Shown in pieces: positions 18,941 through 27,274 of a stretch of DNA of 64,000 nt. The stretch is from Thermosynechococcaceae cyanobacterium MS004 (lineage in GTDB: Bacteria > Cyanobacteriota > Cyanobacteriia > Thermosynechococcales > Thermosynechococcaceae). The translations under genes were made by a program, and so were the position numbers. Under the pieces are notes generated by a model that saw nothing but the letters and a program-made list of their open reading frames with translations, made no database searches and was not told where the DNA came from. The stretch covers positions 1 through 64,000 of the forward strand of contig JAKRSB010000143.1 of NCBI GenBank assembly GCA_022402525.1, written 5' to 3'. Position 1 is the stretch's first letter. Each line of letters begins with the position of its first letter.

Positions 18941-19279
18941 TTAGGATTCAGTCGTCAGCCTTGCACCAGGAAGCAGGCGCTGCTGTTCTTCTAGTTCAGC
19001 CTTATAGCGCTCTAGGTCAGCCTGTAAGATCTCAATTTCCTCATCGCGCTCACCCAATACCTGGCGCGTTTCTAAGGTGGACTGTAGCCCAGCCCAAACG
19101 CTGAAAACCCAGGCCAGCACAGCCCCAATTCCCATCGCCAAAATTAGCTCGATCGCAAGGGGAGCCTTGACCTCTACGCCCTGAATAATATTAATGTTGA
19201 CAAGCTGAGTATTTTCAATGCCGAACAGCACCAGCGCTAAAGAAATTACAAAGATGAGAAAGAAGTTAACCTGTCGCAT
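18941..19279 (-). CDS. LapA-domain (DUF1049) membrane protein
   Basis: A 112-residue protein with two transmembrane helices (FFLIFVISLALVLFGIEN at 6-23 and a Gly/Ala-rich helix at about 43-62), typical of the lipopolysaccharide assembly protein A domain. The tail from about 68 to 104 is a charged coiled-coil (GERDEEIEILQADLERYKAE). In proteobacteria LapA/LapB act in envelope assembly; in cyanobacteria the role is unknown. It sits alone between scpA and an esterase gene. Confidence 0.8.
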   Translation of the reverse strand: MRQVNFFLIFVISLALVLFGIENTQLVNINIIQGVEVKAPLAIELILAMGIGAVLAWVFSVWAGLQSTLETRQVLGERDEEIEILQADLERYKAELEEQQRLLPGARLTTES

Positions 19280-19567
19280 CAGTCTACATCCACTCCAAAA
19301 CTATAGGTGAGAAATTCAGGCTATCAAGTTCAGATCATCAAGTTAGATTATTAATTTAGATCATCAAGTTCCGATGAATTCCGATCAGAGTATTTTAGCC
19401 ACCCCCTTTACCTCAGCCATTCTGCCTAAACCCTTCTAAGGATCAAGGCAACCTTCCCTTGGAGAACAAGGCATGTAGGAAAGATCCAGGAAGAATATAG
19501 AAACGATCCAGGAACGATCCAGGAATGATTAAAGGTTAGCTCAATTCATGACTGGCTGAATCATGAT

Positions 19568-20281
19568 TTATTGAGATAAAGATTTATTGAGATAAAGCGG
19601 GGAGAGAAAATCAGAGATGGATTCCCAGAGTAAGGGCAAAACATCCCCCAAGGCATGATCGCTTTGCAGCGCCCGGAGGCGACAGTGCTTTCGCTGGTCT
19701 GCAAACGCTTGGCTGGCTTCCAGGGGAATCACCTCATCCGCAACGCCATGCAAAATTAACGTTGGCACAGGACGGGTCAAGGCTGCTTCAGAATACTGGC
19801 TGGCATCTTGCCAAAATTGATAGCTCAAGGGAAGCGATCGCCGTTCTCCATAGTGATATACCTCGATGGAGCCATTGGTCTGCCATTCCTGTAGAGCGGC
19901 CTCGCCTAGCTTTTGCTGCCAATGTGCCAAAAAGTCAAAGGCGGGTGCCAAAAGAACCAGAGCCTGCACCTGAAGGTTGCGCTGACCCAGCCAAGCCGCC
20001 GTTAATCCACCAAAACTGGAGCCAATAATAGTCCAAGGGTTTGGGTCTTGCTTAAGGATTGCTTCACACTGCTGGAGCTGACGGGTGAGGGTCAGGTTGA
20101 AGAAATCGCCCTGGTTAAGATCTGGCCGCTGCACCGCTATTCCCTGCTCAGCAAAGCGATCGCAAAGGTACTGTGCCTTAGTGGATTGGGGGCCAGAGGC
20201 AAACCCATGCAGATACAGATAGTTAGGCCGCTCACTAGGCTGACTGGGTAGGCGGCTTGAAGGCTCGTTGAGGGACGTCAT
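19568..20281 (-). CDS. YqiA/YcfP-type alpha/beta-fold esterase
   Basis: A compact 237-residue hydrolase. YLYLHGFASGPQSTKAQ (residues 21-37) marks the YqiA family; the nucleophile elbow is GSSFGGL, the acid lies in HGVADEVIP and the histidine in SDHALGD near the C-terminus, so the Ser-Asp-His triad is complete. E. coli YqiA hydrolyses short acyl esters; the natural substrate is unknown. Its ATG overlaps the stop of the upstream small gene by four bases (ATGA at 20278-20281), so the two are translationally coupled. Confidence 0.88.
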   Translation of the reverse strand: MTSLNEPSSRLPSQPSERPNYLYLHGFASGPQSTKAQYLCDRFAEQGIAVQRPDLNQGDFFNLTLTRQLQQCEAILKQDPNPWTIIGSSFGGLTAAWLGQRNLQVQALVLLAPAFDFLAHWQQKLGEAALQEWQTNGSIEVYHYGERRSLPLSYQFWQDASQYSEAALTRPVPTLILHGVADEVIPLEASQAFADQRKHCRLRALQSDHALGDVLPLLWESISDFLSPLYLNKSLSQ

Positions 20282-20640
20282 TCTGCAGTGCGTGAAGAGG
20301 GGGGTGAAGAGGAGAGTGAAGAAATTGGGAGGAAAGGTTCGTTAACGGATTCCTCAAGATTGTCCCAAATTAAATCATCTGCCTCTGGCTGTAGCCAAAA
20401 GTCAGGTTCAGTCGGGCCTGATTCAGTCGGGCTTGATTCAGAGTAGATTATCTGCTGGGTCTGGGGTGCTGCTCCAAGAGTTCGCCGTGGCCTGTCTGGT
20501 TCAGGCGTATCTAACTCAGGGGAGAGAGGGGCTGGCGTGGGAAAAAGGGTCACCAAAACCCTAGCGCCTTCCGGCAGATCGATGGGGTCTAATAGCTCAA
20601 TTTTGCCTTGGCTTACCGTAGCCCAGACGGTGGTTGGCAT
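20278..20640 (-). CDS. Small protein with AbrB/DUF104-like N-terminus
   Basis: About 120 residues. The first 35 (TTVWATVSQGKIELLDPIDLPEGARVLVTLFP) resemble the DUF104/AF2212-type antitoxin strand pattern. The rest is a low-complexity tail rich in Pro, Glu and Ser, with SESSPTESGPTEPD made by a short tandem duplication. No toxin gene lies beside it; the coupled downstream gene is an esterase. ATG at 20640 is chosen because GGAAGG lies 7 bases before it; an upstream in-frame GTG is less likely. A true antitoxin role is doubtful. Confidence 0.65.
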   Translation of the reverse strand: MPTTVWATVSQGKIELLDPIDLPEGARVLVTLFPTPAPLSPELDTPEPDRPRRTLGAAPQTQQIIYSESSPTESGPTEPDFWLQPEADDLIWDNLEESVNEPFLPISSLSSSPPSSRTAE

Positions 20641-20971
20641 CACGCTTCCTTCCACGGGGAACCTCAGTCATAACGAATTGCATTCCCCCTGGTCTTGTTC
20701 AATGGGTCTTGCTTAATGGGCTGAACATCACTTAGTTCAAGACTTAGTTCAAGATGTTAGCCAGCAATCATAGTCAATGACCACACTATAGGGCTGATTT
20801 ACGCCTCGAATATCATTACTCGAATATCATTAGATTTCTCTAGAACTTATCCTATCTGGCTTAGGCTAGACCTGCCGACTCTCTTTAGGCTGACTTATTG
20901 TAGGTTCATCCTTGAGCAGAACGGTCTGGCCTATACTAGCTTGCGGTGTGGGTCAATTCAGGAAATGGGCG
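20641..20971. other. Divergent spacer between small gene and tyrA
   Basis: About 330 bases with no gene. It holds direct repeats of CTTAGTTCAAGA near 20731-20760 and two copies of CTCGAATATCATTA near 20805-20832. It must contain promoters in both directions, but no certain -10/-35 pair was found. Confidence 0.5.
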
Positions 20972-21814
20972 ATGAAGATTGGGATTGTGGGGTTAGGGCT
21001 AATTGGCGGCTCGCTTGGGTTTGATTTTCGCGCGGCAGGGCATCAGGTACTGGGGTTGAGTCGGAATGCTGAGACGAGCCAAACTGCGATCGCGTTGGGT
21101 GCGGTAGATGAGGCAAGCGTCAACCCGCAGATTCTGAGGAATGCAGAAGTGGTTTTTCTCTGTACGCCCTTAGGCATGATGGCGCAAACAGCGCAGTCAC
21201 TGCTTCCCTATCTTTCGTCAGATGCAGTTTTGACCGATGTGGGTTCTGTTAAAGCTTCGGTGGTGGAAGCGCTGGAACCCCTCTGGCCCCAGTTTATTGG
21301 TGGGCATCCGATGGCGGGTAAGACGATCGCTGGCATTACGGCAGCACAGCCCGGTCTATTTGTGGATCGGCCTTATGTGCTGACGCCCACAGCTCAGAGT
21401 TCACCTGCGGCAAAAGAACTTTTAGTAGCGCTAATTCAGACTCTACGCAGCCGATACTATGAATGTTCAGCAGCCCAGCATGACCGAGCTGTGGCCTGGA
21501 TTTCGCATTTGCCCGTGATGGTGAGCGCTAGCCTGATTGCTAGCTGCGGACAAGAATCAGATGCCGCTACGCTTCAGCTTGCTCAGGCGTTGGCTAGCTC
21601 TGGTTTTCAAGACACCAGCCGTGTGGGCGGCGGCAACCCAGAGCTAGGGCGAATGATGGCGCAGTATAACCGCGCAGAAGTGCTGCGATCGCTTCAAACC
21701 TATCGTCACGCCCTAGACCACCTCACGGCGCTCATTGAGCAAAATCAGTGGGAAGACCTAGAAACCCTACTCCACCAAACTCAGCAAGACCGATCCCAGT
21801 TTATCGATCCGTAG
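20972..21814 (+). CDS. tyrA: Prephenate/arogenate dehydrogenase
   Basis: The enzyme oxidatively decarboxylates arogenate (or prephenate) in tyrosine synthesis; cyanobacterial TyrA proteins mostly use arogenate with NADP. The 280 residues start with a Rossmann motif MKIGIVGLGLIGGSLG, followed by LCTPLGMM, TDVGSVKASV, GGHPMAGK and the catalytic HDRAVAWISHLPVM segment. ATG at 20972, with AGGA 9 bases before it, is preferred to an upstream in-frame start at 20912. Its stop is one base from the end of the convergent thiO gene. Confidence 0.93.
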   Translation: MKIGIVGLGLIGGSLGFDFRAAGHQVLGLSRNAETSQTAIALGAVDEASVNPQILRNAEVVFLCTPLGMMAQTAQSLLPYLSSDAVLTDVGSVKASVVEALEPLWPQFIGGHPMAGKTIAGITAAQPGLFVDRPYVLTPTAQSSPAAKELLVALIQTLRSRYYECSAAQHDRAVAWISHLPVMVSASLIASCGQESDAATLQLAQALASSGFQDTSRVGGGNPELGRMMAQYNRAEVLRSLQTYRHALDHLTALIEQNQWEDLETLLHQTQQDRSQFIDP

Positions 21815-21815
21815 T

Positions 21816-22970
21816 TTAGTGATTCCTAGGGTGATTTCCAGGGGCAAACCGATCCCATCGAAAATTCTCCAGAATGGGGTCAAGCTGCTGCCCTACAATC
21901 CAGTCCGCCATGAGCTGCGCGGTGATGGGCGTGAGCAAAATCCCATTGCGGTAGTGTCCTGTGGCCAAGGTCAGATTCTCATAAGGACTTGGCCCCAAAA
22001 TCGGCAGTTCGTCGGGAGTGGTGGGCCGGAACCCCCACCAGCAGCGTTCTAGTACCCAGTCCTGTAGGGGCGGAAAGAGTCGAGTTGCTGCCCCTAAAAG
22101 CTGCTGCACACCTGCGGGAGTATTGTGGGGCGTAAACCCGACCGCCTCACTGGTGGCACCAATCACAATCTGACCAGACAGGCGCGGCACGATGTAGGCA
22201 TCCCGGCCAAACAGGACGTGCCGCAAAGGTTGCTGCGCTGATGGCGCACGGACAGACAACATCTGTCCCTTACGCGGCACTACCGGAAGCTGTAGCAGCT
22301 CGCCTGCCCAGGCTCCAGAGGCCAGGACATAGTGATCAGCCTGATACAGATCTGCCGAGGTCTGTAGGCCGGTGACTTGGGTGCCGTTGTGGCAGATCTG
22401 CTCTACCGCAACTCCGTCGTGAATCTTGACGCCTAGACCTTCTAGGGCACTGAGCAGCACCTTCGCCATTTGCTGATTGTTGACCTGGCCATCTTCAGGA
22501 AACCACCAGCCCCCTACGACCTCCCGACCCAGGCCGGACTGGAGATGATCTAGAGAAGGGCGATCGCACCACACCGCACTGCTAGCCCCAACTTGCTCAG
22601 CCCCAGCTTGCTCAGCCTCGATCTGTTTAGCTTGGATCTGTTCAAACTGCTCGGAAGCTTGAGGCTCCTCAGCATACTGAGGGGCGAGAATTCCGCAGGG
22701 CCAATACCCACAATCCATACCCGTCAAGGATTCCAGCTTGCGCGTCCAGTCTGGGTAAAGGGTTCGGCTTCGGAGACAAAGCGCTAGCATCGGCCCCGGC
22801 AGGAGTCCCTCCGCCTGGGGAGCCAGCATTCCCGCCGCTGCATAGAGCGCGGCCTCTTGGGCATTGCGGCTGAGTACCGTCACAGCGACCCCACGCAGCG
22901 CCAGCTCTAAAGCGGTTCCTAGCCCAATGGCTCCCCCTCCCACGATCAAAACATCGCTGTGCGTCTTCAT
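21816..22970 (-). CDS. thiO: Glycine oxidase ThiO
   Basis: ThiO is an FAD enzyme that oxidises glycine to the imine used with ThiG and ThiS for the thiazole ring of thiamine. The 384-residue protein begins with the FAD-binding dinucleotide motif LIVGGGAIGLGTALELA (about 8-24), has VPRKGQMLSVRAP and ends with a second FAD contact (ATGHYRNGILLTPITA). In many cyanobacteria ThiO is fused to ThiG; here it is separate, with thiG at 46461. Residues about 120-140 are a Glu/Gln/Ala repeat (QIQAKQIEAEQAGAEQ) created by tandem duplication, an insert relative to the family. Confidence 0.92.
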   Translation of the reverse strand: MKTHSDVLIVGGGAIGLGTALELALRGVAVTVLSRNAQEAALYAAAGMLAPQAEGLLPGPMLALCLRSRTLYPDWTRKLESLTGMDCGYWPCGILAPQYAEEPQASEQFEQIQAKQIEAEQAGAEQVGASSAVWCDRPSLDHLQSGLGREVVGGWWFPEDGQVNNQQMAKVLLSALEGLGVKIHDGVAVEQICHNGTQVTGLQTSADLYQADHYVLASGAWAGELLQLPVVPRKGQMLSVRAPSAQQPLRHVLFGRDAYIVPRLSGQIVIGATSEAVGFTPHNTPAGVQQLLGAATRLFPPLQDWVLERCWWGFRPTTPDELPILGPSPYENLTLATGHYRNGILLTPITAQLMADWIVGQQLDPILENFRWDRFAPGNHPRNH

Positions 22971-23276
22971 GAGCGCTTAGTCTTCACTGCCTTGAGATTG
23001 GTTTGAGGTTGATTGAGAACTGTTGACCCAAGGTTGCTAACTGCCCAAGGTTGCTGAGTGAATATTCAACCCTGACTGCTTCCACCCCGCTATTCTTCAA
23101 TTGTAGAAGACCCCGTCCCCTATCAAATCAGCAGACGCCAACCCCTTCAAGCCTTTTTACAGCTTTCCTTAGGTTCTTTTTGTTGCCTTCTGGCCTTCTG
23201 AAGGATCAAAAATCTAAACATACGCGGCAAACGACGGAAAGCGGGAATCCTAACGGTATGCCCCTCTGCGTTTTTT
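22971..23276. other. Divergent spacer
   Basis: Between thiO and the next membrane-protein gene. It contains short direct repeats (CCAAGGTTGCT twice near 23030-23055) and a T/C-rich stretch. No gene or clear regulatory site is seen. Confidence 0.45.
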
Positions 23277-24497
23277 ATGGTTAACCCTGATTCTAGCCCT
23301 GACTTTAGACCCCACGAGGCCATGAGGCTTGATCTCGACCTGGAGGCTCTTACAACGGTCTTGCAGCGATCGCTGGTGCATAAAGCTATTGATGTACAGG
23401 TTACGCGCGATCGCCAGACCCTTTTCATTAGCCTTCAATCAGCAGAGACACCAGACCAGCGGGTGTCCGTCATGCTGTTCGGTCGGGCACTCCTGCCCTA
23501 TCTCCTGAACCCCGATGGATTAGGCACCCTCACAACGCTGAGCATTACGGGTCAGGCTATCCCTCTGATGAATGGATTCTGGGAACTTGATCTGTCCATT
23601 CTGGATGTGCCCGATCAGCCTACGGTTCGTCAAGCGGCTCAGGGGCTGCTCTGGCCAAAGCCCAACCGGAATCGTTCTGACCACGCTAGTGCAGTCCAGG
23701 CTAGACCAGACCAGATTAGACCAGTCCAGGCTAGACCAGACCAGATTAGACCAGACCAAACTAGACCAGCTCAAATGATTTCAAACCCAACAGGCTGGAG
23801 GGCGATCACCATTGGGGCCATGCTTGTGGTGGGGGTATTCTGCGTCCCGTTTTTGACCTTTGTGCTGAGTCCGCTGCTGATTATGGTGCATGAGTTAGGC
23901 CATGCCGCTACCAACTGGATTTTTGGCTATCCGGCCATTCCGGCGCTGGATTTTATGTTTGGCGGCGGCATTACCTTACAGAGTGAGCAACGGGTGCCTC
24001 TGATTGTGGGGCTGATCTATGCAGGTTTTGGGTTCCTGCTGTATCGGTATTGGCAGCATGTCGCCCTTTCGCGGATCTTTCTGGCGATGGCGATCGCCTA
24101 CACCCTGTGCATCACCACTCCCCTCCAGAACTTTCTCATTGTGACGATGGGCCACGGCTTTGAGCTAATTTTTGCCGGCATTTTTCTCCATCGCGCCGTC
24201 AGTGGTGCTGCCTGCCGAAATGCCCTAGAGCGACCAATTTATGCCCTACTGGGGCTTTATTTTGTCATTTATAATCTGCGATTTAGCTGGGGACTGCTCT
24301 TTAATGCAGAGCAGAGAGCCATCTATGAGCAGGGCAAAGGCGACATCCTCGACCACGACCTCGTGCGAGTTGCAAGGGACTATCTCCACCTGCCGCTGTC
24401 GATGGTTGTCGTGGTCATGCTGGTTTGTACCTTACTAACCCCTGCGATCGTGCTCTGGATGGATCGATCGCAACTCTCTTCTAGTAGGAATGGCTAG
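23277..24497 (+). CDS. Polytopic membrane protein with HELGH motif (M50-like?)
   Basis: A 406-residue protein. Residues 1-130 are a soluble domain with LVHKAIDVQVTRDRQTLFISLQS. A 25-residue Arg/Pro/Asp/Gln linker (about 139-163) is encoded by a perfect 30-bp tandem duplication. From about 170 on there are roughly six hydrophobic helices. The first ends in LLIMVHELGHAATNWIFGYP, an HExxH zinc-binding motif at a membrane helix as in site-2 proteases, but the second M50 motif (NxxPxxxxDG) is not seen. Function is unknown; a membrane metalloprotease is possible. An ATG at 23322 is an alternative start, with GAGG just before it. Confidence 0.75.
   Translation: MVNPDSSPDFRPHEAMRLDLDLEALTTVLQRSLVHKAIDVQVTRDRQTLFISLQSAETPDQRVSVMLFGRALLPYLLNPDGLGTLTTLSITGQAIPLMNGFWELDLSILDVPDQPTVRQAAQGLLWPKPNRNRSDHASAVQARPDQIRPVQARPDQIRPDQTRPAQMISNPTGWRAITIGAMLVVGVFCVPFLTFVLSPLLIMVHELGHAATNWIFGYPAIPALDFMFGGGITLQSEQRVPLIVGLIYAGFGFLLYRYWQHVALSRIFLAMAIAYTLCITTPLQNFLIVTMGHGFELIFAGIFLHRAVSGAACRNALERPIYALLGLYFVIYNLRFSWGLLFNAEQRAIYEQGKGDILDHDLVRVARDYLHLPLSMVVVVMLVCTLLTPAIVLWMDRSQLSSSRNG
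23692..23751 (+). repeat. Perfect 30-bp tandem duplication inside a gene
   Basis: Two identical 30-bp units (each starting CAGTCCAGGCTAGACC) lie side by side and are themselves built of smaller ATTAGACCAGACC-like pieces that continue to about 23770. The unit is a multiple of three and adds ten residues to the linker of the host protein without breaking the frame. Confidence 0.92.
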
Positions 24498-24555
24498 TCG
24501 GATTGCAGAGGGCTGAGATTTGATCGACAGGAATTTCAATATTTTTAAATTTCAT
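24481..24555 (-). pseudogene. Truncated 5' end of a nucleotidyltransferase-like gene
   Basis: A 24-codon frame beginning MKFKNIEIPVDQISALC resembles the N-terminus of MntA-type minimal nucleotidyltransferases of HEPN-MNT pairs, where this segment precedes the GSxxRG active site. It then runs into unrelated sequence and stops inside the 3' end of the convergent gene. Only a remnant is left. The family likeness rests on a short stretch. Confidence 0.3.
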
Positions 24556-24694
24556 ATCAGGTTCACTCTCCAAGTTTTTAGCTGCTGATCGATTCAAGTT
24601 TTTGCTGTGGCTTCATCGGTTTCGCGCAGCTTTGTCGTTACCGCTAGGGTCGCTCTTTCTACTCCTGTTTTAGCCATTTCCAGCAGTTTGCGAA

Positions 24695-24922
24695 TTATCC
24701 CAATAATCTGATCAGTTCATCTTTAGTGAGGTCGGCATCTTTAAAAATTTTTAGGAGTAGCCCCTTCCCAACATTTTTACGAGCATGGACTGGAATTGTG
24801 ACAACGCGATCGTCTTCGTGTTTTAAGCGAATATGGCTCCCTTTCTGTCTGACAACCTCGAAGCCAATCTTTTCAAGCGCGGTGATGAGTTCTTTTCCCG
24901 TTGGACTTGGAAGTTTTGCCAT
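24695..24922 (-). CDS. hicA: HicA-family mRNA interferase toxin
   Basis: HicA toxins have a dsRNA-binding-like fold and cleave mRNA. The 75-residue protein has the family layout: GKELITALEKIGFEVVRQKGSHIRLKH, with the catalytic histidine in KGSHIRL, then VVTIPVHARKNVGKGLLLKIFKDADLT. The ATG at 24922 shares its A with the TGA of hicB, so expression is translationally coupled. The order, antitoxin before toxin, is the reverse of E. coli hicAB but common in cyanobacteria. Nothing suggests inactivation. Confidence 0.9.
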   Translation of the reverse strand: MAKLPSPTGKELITALEKIGFEVVRQKGSHIRLKHEDDRVVTIPVHARKNVGKGLLLKIFKDADLTKDELIRLLG

Positions 24923-25131
24923 CACATTACCAATTTCTGAATGCCAATAAATTCAGTGGTTGATTCTTCTTCAAGTTCTTCAAGACACATTTCGATAACC
25001 TCGCGGATATTTTGCATGAGTTCATCGACGGTTTCTCCTTGGCTATAACACGCTTTGAGTTGCGGAACTTCACCAACATAGATTCCATCTTCATCACGCT
25101 CAATGACAACGTAAAATTCTTTGTTTCTCAT
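24922..25131 (-). CDS. hicB: HicB-family antitoxin
   Basis: A 69-residue partner of HicA. FYVVIERDEDGIYVGEVPQLKACYSQGETVDELMQN... is the partial RNase H-like HicB fold (residues 6-55). It is the short form, without the C-terminal HTH or RHH DNA-binding domain, so autoregulation of the operon is uncertain. AAGGAG lies 11 bases before the ATG. The start overlaps the TGA of an upstream remnant frame (25128-25250). Confidence 0.9.
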   Translation of the reverse strand: MRNKEFYVVIERDEDGIYVGEVPQLKACYSQGETVDELMQNIREVIEMCLEELEEESTTEFIGIQKLVM

Positions 25132-25250
25132 TTTTCTATCTTCTCCTTTGTTAATTTGATATTCAAAGTTTCAAATTGTCGATCAATCCAATCAATTGCG
25201 CTTTTTTCGTCAGTCGCGATCGCTCTTTCCGCACGTGAGCAGACCTGTAC
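25128..25250 (-). pseudogene. Remnant 3' end of an unknown gene coupled to hicB
   Basis: An open frame of 40 codons without a start codon ends in a TGA that overlaps the hicB ATG (ATGA arrangement). It reads TDEKSAIDWIDRQFETLNIK near its end, a coherent amphipathic helix. The tight overlap suggests it was once the first gene of a coupled operon and has lost its 5' part. No family is recognised. Confidence 0.3.
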
Positions 25251-25473
25251 TCATGCGTAACTCGACAAACTCAGTGCTGTATGCGTTATGTTTAGCCAGT
25301 CATAATCAAACAGCTATCAAGATCACAAGCGAGATCTTTAATCGATACGAAAGATTGAGAAATCTGGGAAGATAGCTTTTCGACCTTACCAGATACCCTG
25401 TAACTGTGCCCCACCCAGAACTGAGCGTCATAACAAGCAAATAGCAAAACTTCGGCTCAAGGTTCTCTCCCTT

Positions 25474-25632
25474 CTAGTAATCATTGTCCGCTACGCAAAT
25501 TCCTTTACACTTCAGTCCGTTTGTCGCGGTGCGCTTGCAGTGAATGCAGAGAACTTTTTGATCGCCGTCTGCCGCGATCGCCTCTGGCTGAGAAGAAGCT
25601 GGGTGGGAGTCTTGTACTATTTGTGATTTCAC
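25474..25632 (-). CDS. Small cysteine-rich protein
   Basis: A 52-residue frame from a GTG start. Its last 26 residues, VLCIHCKRTATNGLKCKG-ICVADNDY, contain four cysteines (C-x2-C, x9, C-x3-C) and look like a compact metal-binding motif, while the first half is polar. The frame is open further upstream into the end of the radical SAM gene, but that part looks like a shadow. It lies 37 bp downstream of that gene on the same strand and might be co-transcribed with it. Function unknown. Confidence 0.5.
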   Translation of the reverse strand: MKSQIVQDSHPASSQPEAIAADGDQKVLCIHCKRTATNGLKCKGICVADNDY

Positions 25633-25669
25633 GGTCGTGGGAGTGGTGCGTAAGGATTGGGGGATAGGT

Positions 25670-27274
25670 TTAGAACAGCGCAACGGCTTCTTCACGGTGC
25701 TTGAGAAGGGTAGATTGTGGCAGCGGCCCCTGAAGGTGAGACCAGGGCAGCACCCAATCCGTGGGCCAGTCTTGATGCACATAAAAGTCGAGCGGGGGCA
25801 GTTTTCCTTTCAGTTCCTTGAAGACTCGTCGATAGCTCCCCAAGGAATCCCCATACTGACGGGTGCGCTCTAACAGAAAAGAGAGTCGACGATCGCCCCG
25901 TGAAATGAGCGCCTGAATGACAGACCAGCTATAGCTCTCTGGCCGAAAGTCAATGCCCTGCGATCGCAGATGCTTTTGCAAAAACTGGAGACGTTTTTCC
26001 GCCTGGGGCTGCACCCCAAACCACTGGAAGGGCGTATGGGCTTTGGGCACAAAGGTGCTACACCCTAAAGTCAAGCGCAATCCAGGCACCTTTTGCTTAA
26101 TGGCTTTTAAGAGCGCCACTGTAGCCTCTAGATCGGCCTCTGTCTCTCCGGGGAGTCCTGCCATACCGTATAGCTTGAGGCTGCTGAGTCCGCCCGCCTT
26201 CGCGTGAGCAGCAGCTTCAAAAATAGAGTCTGGGTCTAGCTTTTTGTTAATAATCTGACGCAGCCGATCAGATCCACTCTCGATCGCAATGGTAATGGAG
26301 CGGGTATCGTGGGTCGCCAGAATATGCGCCAGCTTTTCCGTCACGGTATTGGTGCGCACAGAAGCAATACTCAGGCGTACAGCATCGCACTCTGGCCGCG
26401 TAAAAAAGTCGAGGAGCGCGTCAAATTCTGGATGCTGGGTGACGGATGCGCCCAAGAGGCCAATCCGGTGGGTGACCTGTAACCCCTTCTGAATCGCCGG
26501 AATCAGCGTCTGCTCCACGCTGGGCGTCCGAAAGGGAAGAGTGAGGTAGCTGGCCAGACAAAAGCGACAAAGCTCTGGGCAACTCCTGACCACCTCAACC
26601 ATATAGATATTTTCCCAGGCTGCTTCTGGCGTGACCACGGTGGAAGTAGAGAGGGTATTGCCGCGAAAGGTCTGCTTTTGCACCTGGGCGGGAATGGCGC
26701 TCTCCAGGGGCAGAATTTTTTCGAGGGGGCCGTCTGGCGCAGCATAGGTGACGTTGTAAAGGCTGGGCACATAGATACCCGGAACCTGTGCCAGATGCCT
26801 CAGCTGATCTTGCCGAGGCTGCGATCGCACGGTCTGGTATGCCTCAATAAACTGATGCAAAAGATCTTCACCATCGCCCAGCAGCACCAAGTCAAAAAAG
26901 TCCGCAAAGGGCTCTGGGTTAGCGGAAAGCACAGGGCCCCCGCCAAAGACCAGCGGATGCTCCTGCGATCGCCCAGCAGCGCGCACCGGAATCTCAAGCT
27001 GCTCTAAAACATCTAAAAGATGCACATAATCTAGCTCCCAAGAGAGCGAGAATCCCAGGATTTCTGGTGCAGCGGGCAGATCGTCCGCGCGATCTGTAAA
27101 CAGTCGACTTACGACTAAGTCGGGTCGGCTGGCGAGGAGCGCCCACACTACCTGGTATCCCAGACTCGTAATGCCAACGCTATAGGTATTGGGAAACGCA
27201 AAAATTAGCGGCACCGCGTCTGCCGCAGACATTACGGGCTGAAATAAAAGCTGTTCGGAATCAAAAACGGGCAC
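25670..27274 (-). CDS. B12-binding-type radical SAM protein
   Basis: A 534-residue protein. The N-terminal ~170 residues (LIFAFPNTYSVGITSLGYQVVWALL, GFSLSWELDYVHLLDVLE, FGGGPVLSANPEPF) resemble the cobalamin-binding-like domain of class B radical SAM enzymes, but no DxHxxG cobalamin motif is evident. The radical SAM core has its cluster motif in SCPELCRFC (C-x3-C-x2-C), then LGASVTQHPEF and SITIAIESGSDRLR. It is close to the TIGR03960-type proteins, whose reactions are unknown. It stands alone, apart from a possible small gene downstream. Confidence 0.9.
   Translation of the reverse strand: MPVFDSEQLLFQPVMSAADAVPLIFAFPNTYSVGITSLGYQVVWALLASRPDLVVSRLFTDRADDLPAAPEILGFSLSWELDYVHLLDVLEQLEIPVRAAGRSQEHPLVFGGGPVLSANPEPFADFFDLVLLGDGEDLLHQFIEAYQTVRSQPRQDQLRHLAQVPGIYVPSLYNVTYAAPDGPLEKILPLESAIPAQVQKQTFRGNTLSTSTVVTPEAAWENIYMVEVVRSCPELCRFCLASYLTLPFRTPSVEQTLIPAIQKGLQVTHRIGLLGASVTQHPEFDALLDFFTRPECDAVRLSIASVRTNTVTEKLAHILATHDTRSITIAIESGSDRLRQIINKKLDPDSIFEAAAHAKAGGLSSLKLYGMAGLPGETEADLEATVALLKAIKQKVPGLRLTLGCSTFVPKAHTPFQWFGVQPQAEKRLQFLQKHLRSQGIDFRPESYSWSVIQALISRGDRRLSFLLERTRQYGDSLGSYRRVFKELKGKLPPLDFYVHQDWPTDWVLPWSHLQGPLPQSTLLKHREEAVALF

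Noticed and set aside
20278-20640. A toxin-antitoxin pair with the neighbouring gene
   Set aside because: The coupled gene at 19568 is a YqiA-type esterase, not a toxin, and the small protein's long disordered tail is not typical of antitoxins.
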